A DNA stretch of 64,000 bases, taken from contig NZ_CP060494.1 in NCBI RefSeq assembly GCF_014334115.1, positions 620,001 through 684,000 of the forward strand. Direction: 5' to 3'. The stretch comes from Sphingosinithalassobacter sp. CS137 (lineage in GTDB: Bacteria > Pseudomonadota > Alphaproteobacteria > Sphingomonadales > Sphingomonadaceae). The first letter of the stretch is position 1; the number at the start of each line of letters is the position of its first letter. The notes beneath the pieces are model-generated. The model had not been told where the DNA came from. It did no database searches and worked only from the letters and a program-made list of their open reading frames with translations. This document shows positions 1 to 8,676 of the stretch, piece by piece. The position numbers and the translations under genes are program-made.

Positions 1-1956
1 GGCGGACAGAGTGCGCCGCATCCCTTCCGATTCGAGCTGGAACACGCCCACCGTGTCGCCGCGCTGGAGCAGTTCGTAAACGCCCGCGTCCTCCCAGCCG
101 AGCGCCGCGAGATCGACGGCGATGCCGCGCTTCCCGAGCAGCGCCACCGCCTTGTCGAGCACCGAAAGCGTCTTGAGGCCGAGAAAGTCGAACTTCACCA
201 GACCCGCCGCCTCGACATATTTCATGTCGAACTGAGTGACGGGCATGTCGGAACGCGGATCGCGATAGAGCGGCACCAGCTCGGCGAGCGGTCGGTCGCC
301 GATCACCACGCCCGCGGCATGGGTCGAGCTGTGCCGCGGCAGCCCTTCCAGCCGTGAGGCGAGATCCCACAGGTGGCGCACCTGCGGATCGCCCTCGATT
401 TCCGAATGCAGCTCGCTGACGCCGTTATAGGCACGGTCGAGCGTCCAGGGATCGGTGGGATGATTGGGGACGAGCTTGGCCAGCCGGTCGACATGGCCAT
501 AGCTCATCTGGAGCACGCGGCCGGTGTCCTTCAGCACGGCGCGTGCCTTCATCGTACCGAAGGTGATGATCTGCGCCACGGTATCGCGGCCGTATTTCTG
601 CTGGACGTAGCGGATCACTTCGCCGCGCCGCGTTTCACAGAAATCAATGTCGAAGTCCGGCATCGACACGCGTTCGGGATTGAGAAAGCGTTCGAACAGC
701 AGGCCGAGCTTGATCGGATCGAGATCGGTGATGGTGAGCGCCCAGGCGACCGCCGAGCCCGCGCCCGAACCGCGGCCCGGCCCGACCGGAATGTCGTTGT
801 CCTTCGCCCATTTGATGAAATCGGCGACGATCAGGAAATAGCCCGGAAAGCCCATGCCGACGATCACGTCGAGCTCATATTCGAGCCGCGCGAAATAATC
901 GGGAAAGCGCTGGCGGAGCGCGTCTTCGGAGCAGTCCGGGGCGGCAGGCGCCGCTGGCGCTCCCTCCCCCGGATCGGCCGTGGTTTCGACCGCTGCCGCA
1001 CCCGATTCGAGCGCGACGATCTTGGCGAGCCTGCGCAGGAGGCCGGCGCGCGCCTGCTCGCGCAGCATCGCCGCCTCACCTTCGCGGTCGCCGGCGAGGC
1101 TGGGCAGGATCGGCTTGCGCTTGGGCGCGGCAAAGGCGGTGCGCTGGGCGACGACCAGCGTGTTCGCGAGCGCCTCCGGCAAGTCGGCGAACAGGGTTTC
1201 CATCTCGCCGGCCGGCTTCATCCAAGCATGGGGCGAGCTGCGCCGGCGATCGTCGCTCGCGACATAGCTCGACCCCGCAATGCACAGCATCGCGTCGTGC
1301 GCCTCGTGAAAATCCTCCTCGGAAAAGCAGCACGGATTGGTCGCGACCAGCGGCAGGCCGCGATCATAGGCGAGATCGAGCAGTTTCGGCTCGGCCAGGG
1401 TTTCGGTCTCGTCGAAGCGGCGCGAAATCTCGAGATAGAGCCGGTCGCCGAACAGCGCCTGGAGCGCATCGGCGTATCTGCCCGCCGCGGTGTCCTGCCC
1501 CTCGGCATACAGGCGCGCGAGCGCTCCCTCGCCGCCGGCAGTGAGCGCGATCAGGCCGTCGCAGCGGCCCTGAAGCGCGTCGAACGGGATATGCGCGTCC
1601 CATTCGATCGGCCGGTCGAGATGCGCCATCGAAACGAGTGCACAAAGATTCTCATAGCCGGTCGCGTCCTGCGCATAGAGCGCGAGCCAGTCGATCGCTG
1701 GCGCGGCGCCGTCGGCCGGATCGGGCCTAGCCACAGCGAGCAGCGTGCCGACGATCGGCTGCACGCCGGCCTTGGCGCAGGCATCCGAGAAGGGCATCGC
1801 GGCATAGAGGCCGTTGCGATCCGCGACTGCCACCGCCGGGAAGCCGAGTTCGCGCGCGCGCGCGGCGATCGCCTTCGGCTCGATGGCGCCTTCCAGCATC
1901 GTGAAGGAGGAGAAGACGCGTAGCGGAACGAAGCCCGAGTGCATGCCCCCGGTCAT
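1..1956 (-). CDS. dnaE: DNA polymerase III subunit alpha (N-terminal 652 codons, runs off window)
   Basis: Replicative polymerase catalytic subunit. The frame is open from an ATG at 1956 to base 1, so the C-terminal part lies outside the window. The N-terminus begins MTGGMHSGFVPLRVFSSFT, the usual start of the PHP domain, followed by a helical region and the palm. The palm carries the metal-binding motif PDFDIDF near residues 433-439 (catalytic Asp about 434 and 436) and the PGRGSGAGSAVAW loop just before it. It is the replicative DnaE1 type rather than ImuC-like, judged by eye from the N-terminus. It is divergent from the MraZ-like gene at 2289. Identification is certain; the exact start is likely because an in-frame Met four codons later is the only close alternative. 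Confidence 0.96.
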   Translation of the reverse strand, partial: MTGGMHSGFVPLRVFSSFTMLEGAIEPKAIAARARELGFPAVAVADRNGLYAAMPFSDACAKAGVQPIVGTLLAVARPDPADGAAPAIDWLALYAQDATGYENLCALVSMAHLDRPIEWDAHIPFDALQGRCDGLIALTAGGEGALARLYAEGQDTAAGRYADALQALFGDRLYLEISRRFDETETLAEPKLLDLAYDRGLPLVATNPCCFSEEDFHEAHDAMLCIAGSSYVASDDRRRSSPHAWMKPAGEMETLFADLPEALANTLVVAQRTAFAAPKRKPILPSLAGDREGEAAMLREQARAGLLRRLAKIVALESGAAAVETTADPGEGAPAAPAAPDCSEDALRQRFPDYFARLEYELDVIVGMGFPGYFLIVADFIKWAKDNDIPVGPGRGSGAGSAVAWALTITDLDPIKLGLLFERFLNPERVSMPDFDIDFCETRRGEVIRYVQQKYGRDTVAQIITFGTMKARAVLKDTGRVLQMSYGHVDRLAKLVPNHPTDPWTLDRAYNGVSELHSEIEGDPQVRHLWDLASRLEGLPRHSSTHAAGVVIGDRPLAELVPLYRDPRSDMPVTQFDMKYVEAAGLVKFDFLGLKTLSVLDKAVALLGKRGIAVDLAALGWEDAGVYELLQRGDTVGVFQLESEGMRRTLSA

Positions 1957-2091
1957 GGCGCCGGAGCGGCCGCTTGCCAAGCCGGCGCACCGAGTTGTCC
2001 ACGGATAATTAGCGCATTGTAGAAAGAGCGAAGCAGGTGCGCGTACACGTGCAAACCCTTAGCGCGTTTCCCTCATAGGGGAGTCCTCGGA

Positions 2092-2156
2092 ATGGTTAAT
2101 GGGGCGCCGGCGAAGCTAGCTAATGCAACGCCGAATCGCGGCGCAGAAATGGTTAA
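2092..2156. promoter_or_regulatory. Two CtrA-type TTAACCAT half-sites in the dnaE / mraZ-like divergent region
   Basis: The 332-base gap 1957-2288 holds no gene. It contains the octamer ATGGTTAA (reverse complement TTAACCAT) twice, at 2092-2099 and 2149-2156, in the same orientation and 57 bases apart. TTAACCAT is the half-site form of the CtrA recognition sequence in alphaproteobacteria. The sites lie 130-200 bases before the MraZ-like gene and a similar distance before dnaE, so either could be the target. No convincing -35/-10 pair was found in the gap. CtrA control is inference. Confidence 0.45.
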
Positions 2157-2288
2157 TCGCAGGATCACCTTAGGACGATAAGATTGGCGGACGCGGGGGG
2201 TCGGTTACTTCCTCCGCGAAGAATATCGGCTGTGAGTTCGAGGGCGGACTCGCCGGAAATTTGCTCAGATCAAGAAAGAGTAGCGTCG

Positions 2289-2786
2289 ATGACGACCCTG
2301 TTTCATGGCAGCGCACTTTGCGAGGTGGATGCGGACGGCACCCTGCCCGTCCCCGAGTTCCTCGCCGAGGCGCTGGGAGCGGCCGCACCCGGGACCGAGA
2401 TCCTGGTGTCCCGACACGAAGCGGACCAGTGCCTGGTCGCCTATCCCCGCGATCATCTGCAGACGCTGCGGCGCCAGACCGAGCGGCGGCGCCGCGCGGA
2501 AGAACGCGCGGGACGCGACCCGCGCGGCCATCACCGGCGCGTGCGGCGTACGTTCGGAGCGATCGAGCCGATGCCGCGCACCGCGAGCCGCATGTGCATT
2601 CCGCCAGCGATGCGCCACCTGGGCCGGATCGACGCGCTGGCACTGTTCGTCGGCGCGGGAGAGAGCTTCGAAATCTGGAATCCCGACCTCGCGGCGGCGA
2701 GCGACGACGATCATTTCCGCGATCTGGCTGCGTGGAGCCTCGACGCCCGCGGCCGCGACACCAATTCGACTCCGGGAGAGCAGTGA
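2289..2786 (+). CDS. MraZ-like (AbrB/SpoVT fold) DNA-binding protein
   Basis: A 165-residue protein with the layout of MraZ: an N-terminal F-x-G-x-A-x-x-x-V-D-x-D-G-x-L-x-V-P element, a middle helix rich in Arg, and a second AbrB-like half around residues 96-145 (R-M-C-I-P then F-E-I-W-N-P). MraZ normally sits first in the division and cell-wall cluster and represses it. Here no rsmH (mraW), ftsL or ftsI follows, so this is a divergent stand-alone copy. An AAAGAG ribosome site precedes the ATG. It is followed after one base by the small CxxC protein, suggesting an operon. It could be a regulator with targets elsewhere. Fold assignment is by eye and moderately sure. Confidence 0.7.
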   Translation: MTTLFHGSALCEVDADGTLPVPEFLAEALGAAAPGTEILVSRHEADQCLVAYPRDHLQTLRRQTERRRRAEERAGRDPRGHHRRVRRTFGAIEPMPRTASRMCIPPAMRHLGRIDALALFVGAGESFEIWNPDLAAASDDDHFRDLAAWSLDARGRDTNSTPGEQ

Positions 2787-2787
2787 C

Positions 2788-3228
2788 ATGGGCGGCCTGT
2801 GCAGCATCGTCGGCCATACGGCCGAATCGCTTCACCACCACAACCAGGGTCTGGACTTCAGCAGCTGCCATCAATGCGGCTGCGATCTGATCCGCGCAGA
2901 TGGTGACTGGACCGAAGTGCCGCGCGGGTTTCGCGTGGTGTGGAAGGAGTTCGGCCGGGCGAGCGACGCCGCCTCGGTCGCTGCGCGGATGCGGCGTCCC
3001 GCCCCTCCGCCGCCGCGGCGCGAGCCGCGCAATCCCCCGCCAAAATCCCGCCGCGATCCGCGCGGGAGGCCGCTGATGGGCGCGGTTCACATGCTCGGCA
3101 CGCTGGCGCAACTCGGCAAGCTGCTGCGCAACGCCGAATGCGGCGACGACGGTCGCGTCGAACCGAGCGACGACTATGTGATCCTGCTGCCGGGCGCGAA
3201 GCGCGCGAGCGGAGCCGAGCGCCGCTAG
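2788..3228 (+). CDS. Conserved small protein with CxxC knuckle, unknown function
   Basis: A 146-residue protein starting one base after the stop of the MraZ-like gene, so probably cotranscribed and translationally coupled. Residues 1-45 hold Cys5, a His-rich stretch (LHHHNQG) and a CHQCGC motif that could bind zinc. A block D-W-T-E-V-P-R-G-F-R-V-V-W-K follows. The middle is Pro/Arg rich and likely disordered; the C-terminus is more ordered. I do not recognise a named family, though the VPxGFRVVWK block looks familiar from sphingomonad proteins. Its stop overlaps the stop of the convergent glutathione peroxidase gene by four bases. No function is proposed. Confidence 0.65.
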   Translation: MGGLCSIVGHTAESLHHHNQGLDFSSCHQCGCDLIRADGDWTEVPRGFRVVWKEFGRASDAASVAARMRRPAPPPPRREPRNPPPKSRRDPRGRPLMGAVHMLGTLAQLGKLLRNAECGDDGRVEPSDDYVILLPGAKRASGAERR

Positions 3229-3701
3229 AGGAGCGCTTCGATGTCCGGCGCAATGCGAAGGGGCGGGGTGGCAGGGGCGAACCGCATCACCGCCCGGCCG
3301 CTGCGATCGACGAGGAACTTGGTGAAGTTCCATTTGACCGCGCGCGATCCCAACATCCCCGGCGCCTGTTCCTTCAGGGCGCGGAAAAGCGGCGACTGGT
3401 GCCGCCCGTTGACCGCGGTCTTGCCGAAGATCGGGAAACTGATGCCATAGGTGCCGACGCAGAAGCTCAGAATATCCTCGGACGAACCGGGCTCCTGCCC
3501 GCCGAACTGGTTGCACGGGAAGGCGAGCACCGCGAAGCCGCGGTCCTGATACCGCCGGTGCAGCTCCTCGAGCGCGGCATATTGCGGCGTGAAGCCGCAT
3601 TTCGACGCCGTGTTCACGATCAGCAGCACCTGGCCGGCAAAACCGCTCAGGCTCGCAGGAGAGCCGTCCGCTCCCGTCACAGTGAGATCCGTTACCGCCA
3701 T
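3225..3701 (-). CDS. Glutathione peroxidase family protein (Cys type)
   Basis: A 158-residue thioredoxin-fold peroxidase that reduces hydroperoxides with thiol reductants. The catalytic tetrad is visible: Cys35 in NTASKCGFTPQY (selenocysteine position occupied by Cys), Gln65 in FPCNQFGGQEP, and Trp124-Asn125 in KWNFTKFL. A second Cys at 63 and one at 81 could resolve the sulfenic acid, as in thioredoxin-dependent members. I chose the ATG at 3701 because it follows an AGGGGG site; an ATG at 3734 would add 11 residues not typical of the family. There is no signal peptide, so it is cytoplasmic. It is convergent and overlapping by four bases with the CxxC gene. Confidence 0.92.
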   Translation of the reverse strand: MAVTDLTVTGADGSPASLSGFAGQVLLIVNTASKCGFTPQYAALEELHRRYQDRGFAVLAFPCNQFGGQEPGSSEDILSFCVGTYGISFPIFGKTAVNGRHQSPLFRALKEQAPGMLGSRAVKWNFTKFLVDRSGRAVMRFAPATPPLRIAPDIEALL

Positions 3702-3745
3702 CGACGCCCCCTGTTGGCGCGCCGGCAACAGCACGAGCCGCTGTG

Positions 3746-3768
3746 GCGCGATCCTCCGCGGATCGCGC
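3746..3768. repeat. Perfect 9-bp inverted repeat upstream of the peroxidase gene
   Basis: GCGCGATCC at 3746-3754 and its exact complement at 3760-3768 flank a five-base loop. No T-run follows on either strand, so it does not look like a terminator. It lies 45 bases upstream of the peroxidase start, where an operator could be. The rest of 3702-3907 shows nothing else I can support. Confidence 0.3.
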
Positions 3769-3907
3769 GCACTAGATCATCGCGGGGCGGGGCCGGCCAT
3801 CCGGCATGTCCCTAGGTGCACGGCCGGTCAGCGACTCGCCTCGACCGTCCAAGGCGGTCGCAGCATCGGGAGGAAGCGCTACCGATCGGCCGCCTCCACC
3901 GTCTCGA

Positions 3908-4582
3908 TCACTCCAGATGCCCCTCGTGCAGTCGGACCACCCGGTCCACGCGCTGCGCCAATCGCTCATTGTGAGTCGCGATCAGCGCCGCGGAGCCTTC
4001 CCCACGCACCAGCCGCAGGAACTCGGCGAGCACGACGTCCGCGGTCGCTTCGTCGAGATTGCCGGTGGGCTCGTCCGCCAGCACCAGCGCAGGGCGGTTG
4101 GCGAGCGCGCGCGCCACGGCGACACGCTGCTGCTCGCCGCCCGAAAGCTGGTTGGGCCGATGGGTGAGCCGCTCCGCCAGGCCCAGCGCACCGAGCAGCC
4201 GCTCGGCACGGGCTTCCGCATCAGCACGCGTGGCGCCCTGAATGAGCTGCGGCAGCACGACATTCTCGACCGCATTGAAGTCGGGAAGCAGATGGTGGAA
4301 CTGATAGACGAAGCCGAGCTGATCGCGGCGAACCTCGGTGCGCTGCGCGCTTTCGAGCTGCGACACTTCGCGGCCTGCAATCCGGATCGAGCCTTCGAAA
4401 CCGCCTTCGAGCAACCCGACTGCCTGGAGCAGAGTCGATTTGCCCGAGCCGGACGGGCCGAGCAGCGCGACGATCTCTCCCGGCGCGACGTCGAGATCGA
4501 CACCCCGCAGCACATCGATCCGCGCATGCGCCTGAGTGAAGCTGCGCTTGAGGCCGCGCGTGGCGAGAACCGGCTCACTCAT
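3908..4582 (-). CDS. lolD: Lipoprotein-releasing ABC transporter ATPase LolD
   Basis: A 224-residue ABC ATPase that powers release of outer-membrane lipoproteins from the inner membrane to LolA, with the LolC/E permease. Walker [10 protein letters not shown] is at residues 42-50, the signature LSGGEQQ at 146-152, Walker B LVLADEP at 166-172, and the switch His in ATHN near 202. The sequence PTGNLDE after Walker B is typical of the MacB/LolD branch. The start overlaps the stop of the upstream permease gene by eight bases, a coupled operon. The family is certain. LolD rather than another MacB-type ATPase rests on the partner gene. Confidence 0.93.
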   Translation of the reverse strand: MSEPVLATRGLKRSFTQAHARIDVLRGVDLDVAPGEIVALLGPSGSGKSTLLQAVGLLEGGFEGSIRIAGREVSQLESAQRTEVRRDQLGFVYQFHHLLPDFNAVENVVLPQLIQGATRADAEARAERLLGALGLAERLTHRPNQLSGGEQQRVAVARALANRPALVLADEPTGNLDEATADVVLAEFLRLVRGEGSAALIATHNERLAQRVDRVVRLHEGHLE

Positions 4583-5825
4583 AGCGCAGCACCTGCACCG
4601 GATCGGTGCTCGCCGCCTTGTAGGCGGGATAGAGGGTGGCGAGAAAGCTGAAGATCAGCGCCATCACGGCGATGCCGATCACTTCGACCGGATCGGTCTT
4701 GGCGGGCAGTTCGGTAAGGAAACGCATCGAGGGATCCCAGACGTTCTGACCGGTCACCAGACCGATGAAAGCGACGACGCTCTGGCGGAAGGTGATGAAC
4801 AGGAAGCCGAGCGCGAGCCCAGCACCGATCCCGAGCACGCCGATCGTGGTGCCCACCGTCACGAAGATGCGCAACAGGCTCGATCGGTTCGCGCCCATGG
4901 TCCGCAGAATGGCGATGTCCCGAGTCTTGGCACGCACCAGCATGATGAGCGACGACAGGATATTGAAGACCGCCACCAGGATGATGATCGACAGCACGGT
5001 GAAGGTGACGATCCGGTCGACCGCCAGCGCCTCGAACAGCTGGGCGTTCATCTGGCGCCAGTCGACGATCTGCCCGCGCGCGCCGACCTGTTCGGCAAGC
5101 GGCGCGAGGATCGTGTCGACGCGGTCGGCATCGACGGTCTCGAGCTCGACCATGCCGACGGCGTCGCCGAGCAGCAGCAATGTCTGCGCATCCTGCATCG
5201 GCATGATGACGAACGCCTTGTCATAGTCGTAGACGCCGACTTCGAAGATCGCGGCGACGCGATATTTCACGATGCGGAACATAGTGCCGAACGGCGTGGT
5301 CGCGCCCGCAGGATTGATGATCGAGATTTCGCTGCCGAGCGTGGCGCCCAGTGATTCGGCAAGACGCGAGCCGATTGCGATCTGTTCGCCGCCCGATTCG
5401 AGTGCCTCGAGCGACCCGAGCACTTCCCTGCCCTTCAGCGTCTCGTTGGTGCGGATGTCCTCGATCCGCATGCCGCGCACGAGCGCGAATTCGACACGGC
5501 CGTTGAAGCTGGCGAACAGCGGCTGCTCGATCAGCGGCGTGGCCGAAGTGACGCCGGGCGTCTCCTGCGCTTCGCGGACGATGTCCCGCCAGTCGCGCAA
5601 CTGCCCGCCATAGCCCTGGATCACGGCATGGCCGTTGAGCCCGGTGATCTTGTCGAACAGCTCGGCACGAAAGCCGTTCATCACGCTCATCACGACCACG
5701 AGCGCCGCCACGCCCAGCATGACGGCGACGAGACTGATGGAAGCGACGAGGAAGATGAACGCCTCGCCGCGGCCTGGGAGCAGATAGCGGCGGGCGATCA
5801 TGCGCTCGTAGCGCGAAAGCAGCAT
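4575..5825 (-). CDS. lolC: Lipoprotein-releasing ABC transporter permease (LolC/LolE family)
   Basis: A 416-residue inner-membrane permease of the lipoprotein-releasing system. After [14 protein letters not shown] comes a first membrane segment near residues 25-48, then a long periplasmic MacB-PCD-like domain (about 50-260), then three membrane segments in the FtsX domain (about 270-405). It ends PVQVLRYE, the usual tail of this family. I chose the ATG at 5825 because the conserved sequence begins there; an ATG at 5882 would add 19 atypical residues. A single permease with lolD suggests the LolFD arrangement, in which one protein replaces LolC and LolE as a homodimer. That point is inference. 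Confidence 0.9.
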   Translation of the reverse strand: MLLSRYERMIARRYLLPGRGEAFIFLVASISLVAVMLGVAALVVVMSVMNGFRAELFDKITGLNGHAVIQGYGGQLRDWRDIVREAQETPGVTSATPLIEQPLFASFNGRVEFALVRGMRIEDIRTNETLKGREVLGSLEALESGGEQIAIGSRLAESLGATLGSEISIINPAGATTPFGTMFRIVKYRVAAIFEVGVYDYDKAFVIMPMQDAQTLLLLGDAVGMVELETVDADRVDTILAPLAEQVGARGQIVDWRQMNAQLFEALAVDRIVTFTVLSIIILVAVFNILSSLIMLVRAKTRDIAILRTMGANRSSLLRIFVTVGTTIGVLGIGAGLALGFLFITFRQSVVAFIGLVTGQNVWDPSMRFLTELPAKTDPVEVIGIAVMALIFSFLATLYPAYKAASTDPVQVLRYE

Positions 5826-6110
5826 GTGGCGGGAAAACCCTCGATTGCGCGTGAAACGACCGCGCTGCTCTAGGGCAAGCACGGCCCCGGTGGCAAACCT
5901 CTATGCTGTTGCCGAATGAACACAGGGTGAAGTCAAACTGTTGGATGCGGCCGCATAGCCGGTGACAAAGCACGATAGGGCACGTACCAAAAGCATACGA
6001 AGCGCAGGCAAAGGCCGTGGTTCGGGGAGGCATCACGCCCCGCTTGTCGAGAGAAGCAAGCGTGCGGGCGAAGCCTGACAAAGGGGGCTGACGAGCATTC
6101 GTCACGCAGG

Positions 6111-6140
6111 CGCCCGGGCCGGAAACGGTCCGGGCGTTTC
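6111..6140 (+). terminator. Orphan rho-independent terminator-like hairpin
   Basis: An 11-bp GC-rich stem (6111-6121 with 6126-6136, one G-U pair) with a GAAA tetraloop, followed by TTTC. It reads on the plus strand, yet no plus-strand gene lies upstream: lolC is on the other strand and its start is at 5825. Either a small RNA ends here or the hairpin insulates hsp20. The sequence before it (6030-6110) can fold further, for example CGCTTG...CAAGCG near 6049-6070. Confidence 0.5.
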
Positions 6141-6170
6141 GCATTGCGGAAAAGCCGTGCGCGTTTTCCC

Positions 6171-6184
6171 TGCACATTTGTGCA
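6171..6184. repeat. 14-bp perfect palindrome TGCACATTTGTGCA
   Basis: The two half-sites TGCACA and TGTGCA are separated by TT. It lies eight bases upstream of the proposed -35 of the hsp20 promoter, a typical place for an activator or repressor dimer. A second palindrome, ATGCGGCCGCAT, is at 5945-5956. Function is inference. Confidence 0.4.
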
Positions 6185-6191
6185 CATGCCC

Positions 6192-6220
6192 CTTGAACTG
6201 GGCACACTCCACTCCGAAAT
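6192..6220 (+). promoter_or_regulatory. Putative RpoH (sigma-32) promoter of hsp20
   Basis: CTTGAA at 6192-6197 matches the heat-shock sigma -35 consensus. After 16 bases, CCGAAAT (6214-6220) is a partial match to the -10. It would give a leader of about 90 bases, consistent with the thermometer-like structure below. The -10 match is imperfect. Confidence 0.45.
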
Positions 6221-6256
6221 CAGCCTCGTGCGGCGCCCTCGCGGGCCGCGCAGACC

Positions 6257-6320
6257 CCGGCATTGCAGACGACTGGATGCCGGCTCTCGACGTTCATTTT
6301 GCTCATTGGAGGATTTGAAG
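6257..6320 (+). promoter_or_regulatory. ROSE-like RNA thermometer in the hsp20 leader
   Basis: Two adjacent hairpins precede the start codon. The first has a perfect 7-bp stem, CCGGCAT (6257-6263) with ATGCCGG (6277-6283). In the second, TTGCT at 6299-6303 faces the Shine-Dalgarno GGAGGA at 6308-6313 across a short loop. A U(U/C)GCU element opposite the ribosome site is the hallmark of ROSE thermometers on small heat-shock mRNAs in alphaproteobacteria. Heat would melt the weak pairing and open translation. Assignment is by motif and context, not by computed folding. Confidence 0.6.
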
Positions 6321-6794
6321 ATGCGTCAGATCGACCTTACCCCTTTCCGCCGCTCGACCGTCGGCTTCGACCGGCTGTTCGATATGCTGGAATCCAGCGC
6401 GCGCCAGATGGCGACGGACAATTATCCGCCGTTCAATCTCGAGCGCCTCGCCGAGGACCGCTATCGCATCACGCTCGCCGTCGCCGGCTTCAAGAGCGAT
6501 GAGATCGACGTGACCGCGCAGCAGAACCTGCTGACCGTTACCGGCCGGAAGGCCGAAGCGGAGAGCGATGGCCGCGAGAGCGCCTATCTCCACCTCGGCA
6601 TCGCCAACCGCAGCTTCGAGCGCAGGTTCGAACTGGCCGACTTCGTCCGCGTGGAAACCGCGAACCTCAACGATGGTCTGCTCACCATCGATCTGGTGCG
6701 CGAAGTGCCCGAGACGATGAAGCCGAAGAAAATCGCGGTGAATGCGGGCGAGCCGCAGTCCGCGATCGAACATCGCGCCGCCAACGCGGCGTAA
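6321..6794 (+). CDS. Small heat shock protein, Hsp20/IbpA family
   Basis: A 157-residue holdase chaperone that binds unfolding proteins in the cytoplasm. The N-terminus MRQIDLTPFRRSTVGFDRLF is the class A (IbpA-like) alphaproteobacterial form. The alpha-crystallin domain spans about residues 35-130, with NLERLAEDRYRITLAVAGF at its start and the A-N-L-N-D-G-L-L-T-I-D-L strand near its end. The C-terminal tail holds K-K-I-A-V rather than a clear I-x-I/V anchor. Start chosen for the GGAGGA site seven bases upstream. It is monocistronic, between the thermometer leader and a strong terminator at 6845. Confidence 0.95.
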   Translation: MRQIDLTPFRRSTVGFDRLFDMLESSARQMATDNYPPFNLERLAEDRYRITLAVAGFKSDEIDVTAQQNLLTVTGRKAEAESDGRESAYLHLGIANRSFERRFELADFVRVETANLNDGLLTIDLVREVPETMKPKKIAVNAGEPQSAIEHRAANAA

Positions 6795-6844
6795 CGCCAC
6801 ACCACGGCTCGCGACGTCTTTCTCCCTTTGGGCGTCGCAGCAGG

Positions 6845-6876
6845 GACGCCCCGGCCGCGAGGTCGGGGCGTCTTTT
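6845..6876 (+). terminator. Rho-independent terminator of hsp20
   Basis: GACGCCCC (6845-6852) pairs with GGGGCGTC (6865-6872), with partial extension inside, followed by TTTTG. It lies 50 bases after the hsp20 stop and is the strongest such signal near this gene. Confidence 0.8.
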
Positions 6877-6946
6877 GTTTGAATCAGGGGAACGGGTCGC
6901 TACCGGCACCAGCCTGGCGCGCCTCCCGCGCCTAGGCGAGGCGCGG

Positions 6947-8578
6947 CTAGACGAGCCTCCCCTGCCGCACGGCTGCCTCGATGAAGCTCGCGAACAGCGG
7001 GTGCGGATCGAAGGGCTTCGATTTCAGCTCGGGGTGGAACTGAACGCCGACGAACCAGGGATGGTCGGGCCGCTCGACGATCTCGGGCAGCGTGCCGTCG
7101 GGCGAGAGCCCCGAAAATACGAGCCCATCCTCCTCCAGCACCTGCCGATAATGGGTGTTCACTTCGTAGCGGTGCCGATGGCGCTCGCTGATCGAATCCT
7201 GGCCATAGATCGACGCGACGACGCTGTTGCCGGCAAGTTTCGCCGGATAGGCGCCGAGCCGCATCGTCCCGCCGAGATCCCCGCCCTCTTCGCGCTTCTG
7301 AAGGCCGTCGGCGCTCATCCATTCGGTGATCAGACCGACGATCGGCTCGTCGGTGTGACCGAATTCGGTAGTCGAGGCAGCGGAAAGCCCCTTGTCGCGC
7401 GCTGCCTCGATGCAGGCCATCTGCATGCCGAGGCAGATGCCGAAGAAAGGCACGCCGCGCTCGCGGGCAAAGCGCACGCTGGCGATCTTGCCCTCGCTGC
7501 CGCGCTCGCCGAACCCGCCGGGCACCAGGATGCCGTGCATCGGCTCGAGCTGGGCGGCGATCTCGTGCTCGCTCTTCTCGAACAGCTCGGCGTCGAGCCA
7601 GCGGACGTGCACTTTCACGCGATTGGCGATGCCGCCGTGGACGAGCGCCTCGTGCAGCGACTTATAGGCATCGGGCAGGCCGACATATTTGCCGACTACG
7701 CCGATGGTGACTTCGCCCTCGGGATTGTCGAGACGCTCGACGATTTCGCTCCAGCGGTCTAGGCGCGGCGGCTCGCCCGGCTCGATCCCGAACGCGCGCA
7801 GCACTTCGCCGTCGAGCCCCTCGGCATGATATTGCAGCGGCACGGCGTAAATGCTGCTGGCGTCGAGCGCCGGGATCACCGCTTCCTTGGGCACGTTGCA
7901 GAACAGTGCGATCTTGGCACGCTCGCTTTCGGGCAGGCGATGTTCGGAGCGGCAGACGAGCACGTCGGGCTGGACGCCGAGCGACGCCAGCTCGCGCACG
8001 CTGTGCTGGGTCGGCTTGGTCTTCAGCTCGCCCGCTGCCGAGATGTACGGCACCAGCGTGACGTGGACGCTGATCGACTGGCCACGGCCCAGTTCGTTGC
8101 GCAGCTGGCGGATCGCCTCGATGAACGGCAGCGATTCGATGTCGCCGACCGTGCCGCCGATCTCGCACAACACGAAGTCGAGATCCTCGGTCTCCGCCGT
8201 GGCGAACGCCTTGATCGCGTCGGTGACATGCGGAATCACCTGGACGGTGGCGCCCAGATAGTCGCCCCGCCGTTCGCGCTCGATGATAGTCTTGTAGATC
8301 CGGCCCGAGGTGATGTTGTCCGACTGGCGCGAGGCGACACCGGTGAACCGCTCGTAATGGCCGAGGTCCAGATCGGTCTCCGCGCCGTCGTCGGTCACAT
8401 AGACTTCGCCGTGCTGATACGGCGACATCGTGCCGGGATCGACGTTCAGATAGGGATCGAACTTGCGAATCCGCACGCGATAGCCGCGCGCCTGGAGCAA
8501 CGCCGCGAGGCTCGCTGCCATGAGACCCTTGCCGAGCGACGAGACCACGCCGCCGGTGATGAAAATATACCGCGCCAT
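6947..8578 (-). CDS. pyrG: CTP synthase
   Basis: A 543-residue enzyme that aminates UTP to CTP with glutamine and ATP, the last step of pyrimidine nucleotide synthesis. The N-terminal synthase domain has [20 protein letters not shown] (ATP loop), [20 protein letters not shown] and [16 protein letters not shown]. The C-terminal class I glutaminase domain starts near residue 290, with the nucleophile Cys in FFGICLGMQ and the His-Glu pair in GVQFHPE. Length and motifs are typical. It is downstream of secG on the same strand, as in many alphaproteobacteria, with a terminator-like hairpin between them. Confidence 0.97.
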   Translation of the reverse strand: MARYIFITGGVVSSLGKGLMAASLAALLQARGYRVRIRKFDPYLNVDPGTMSPYQHGEVYVTDDGAETDLDLGHYERFTGVASRQSDNITSGRIYKTIIERERRGDYLGATVQVIPHVTDAIKAFATAETEDLDFVLCEIGGTVGDIESLPFIEAIRQLRNELGRGQSISVHVTLVPYISAAGELKTKPTQHSVRELASLGVQPDVLVCRSEHRLPESERAKIALFCNVPKEAVIPALDASSIYAVPLQYHAEGLDGEVLRAFGIEPGEPPRLDRWSEIVERLDNPEGEVTIGVVGKYVGLPDAYKSLHEALVHGGIANRVKVHVRWLDAELFEKSEHEIAAQLEPMHGILVPGGFGERGSEGKIASVRFARERGVPFFGICLGMQMACIEAARDKGLSAASTTEFGHTDEPIVGLITEWMSADGLQKREEGGDLGGTMRLGAYPAKLAGNSVVASIYGQDSISERHRHRYEVNTHYRQVLEEDGLVFSGLSPDGTLPEIVERPDHPWFVGVQFHPELKSKPFDPHPLFASFIEAAVRQGRLV

Positions 8579-8642
8579 GGGAGAAGAGGCCTAACGCCAG
8601 AATTCGGGACACGGCAAGCGGACGACTCCGCTCGCGCAGAAA

Positions 8643-8668
8643 AAAGATGGTCAAGCGCCCGAAGGCGC
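8643..8668 (-). terminator. Terminator-like hairpin between secG and pyrG
   Basis: On the minus strand GCGCC-TTCG-GGCGC (8668-8655) forms a UUCG tetraloop hairpin just after the secG stop. A T-run follows about eight bases later (complement of the A-run at 8640-8645). The spacing to the T-run is longer than ideal, so it may be a partial attenuator before pyrG. Confidence 0.4.
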
Positions 8669-8676
8669 CGACACCG

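Noticed and set aside
373..1923. A 516-codon open frame on the plus strand opposite dnaE
   Set aside because: The minus strand encodes an unmistakable DNA polymerase III alpha subunit; the plus translation is compositionally biased and has no family features.
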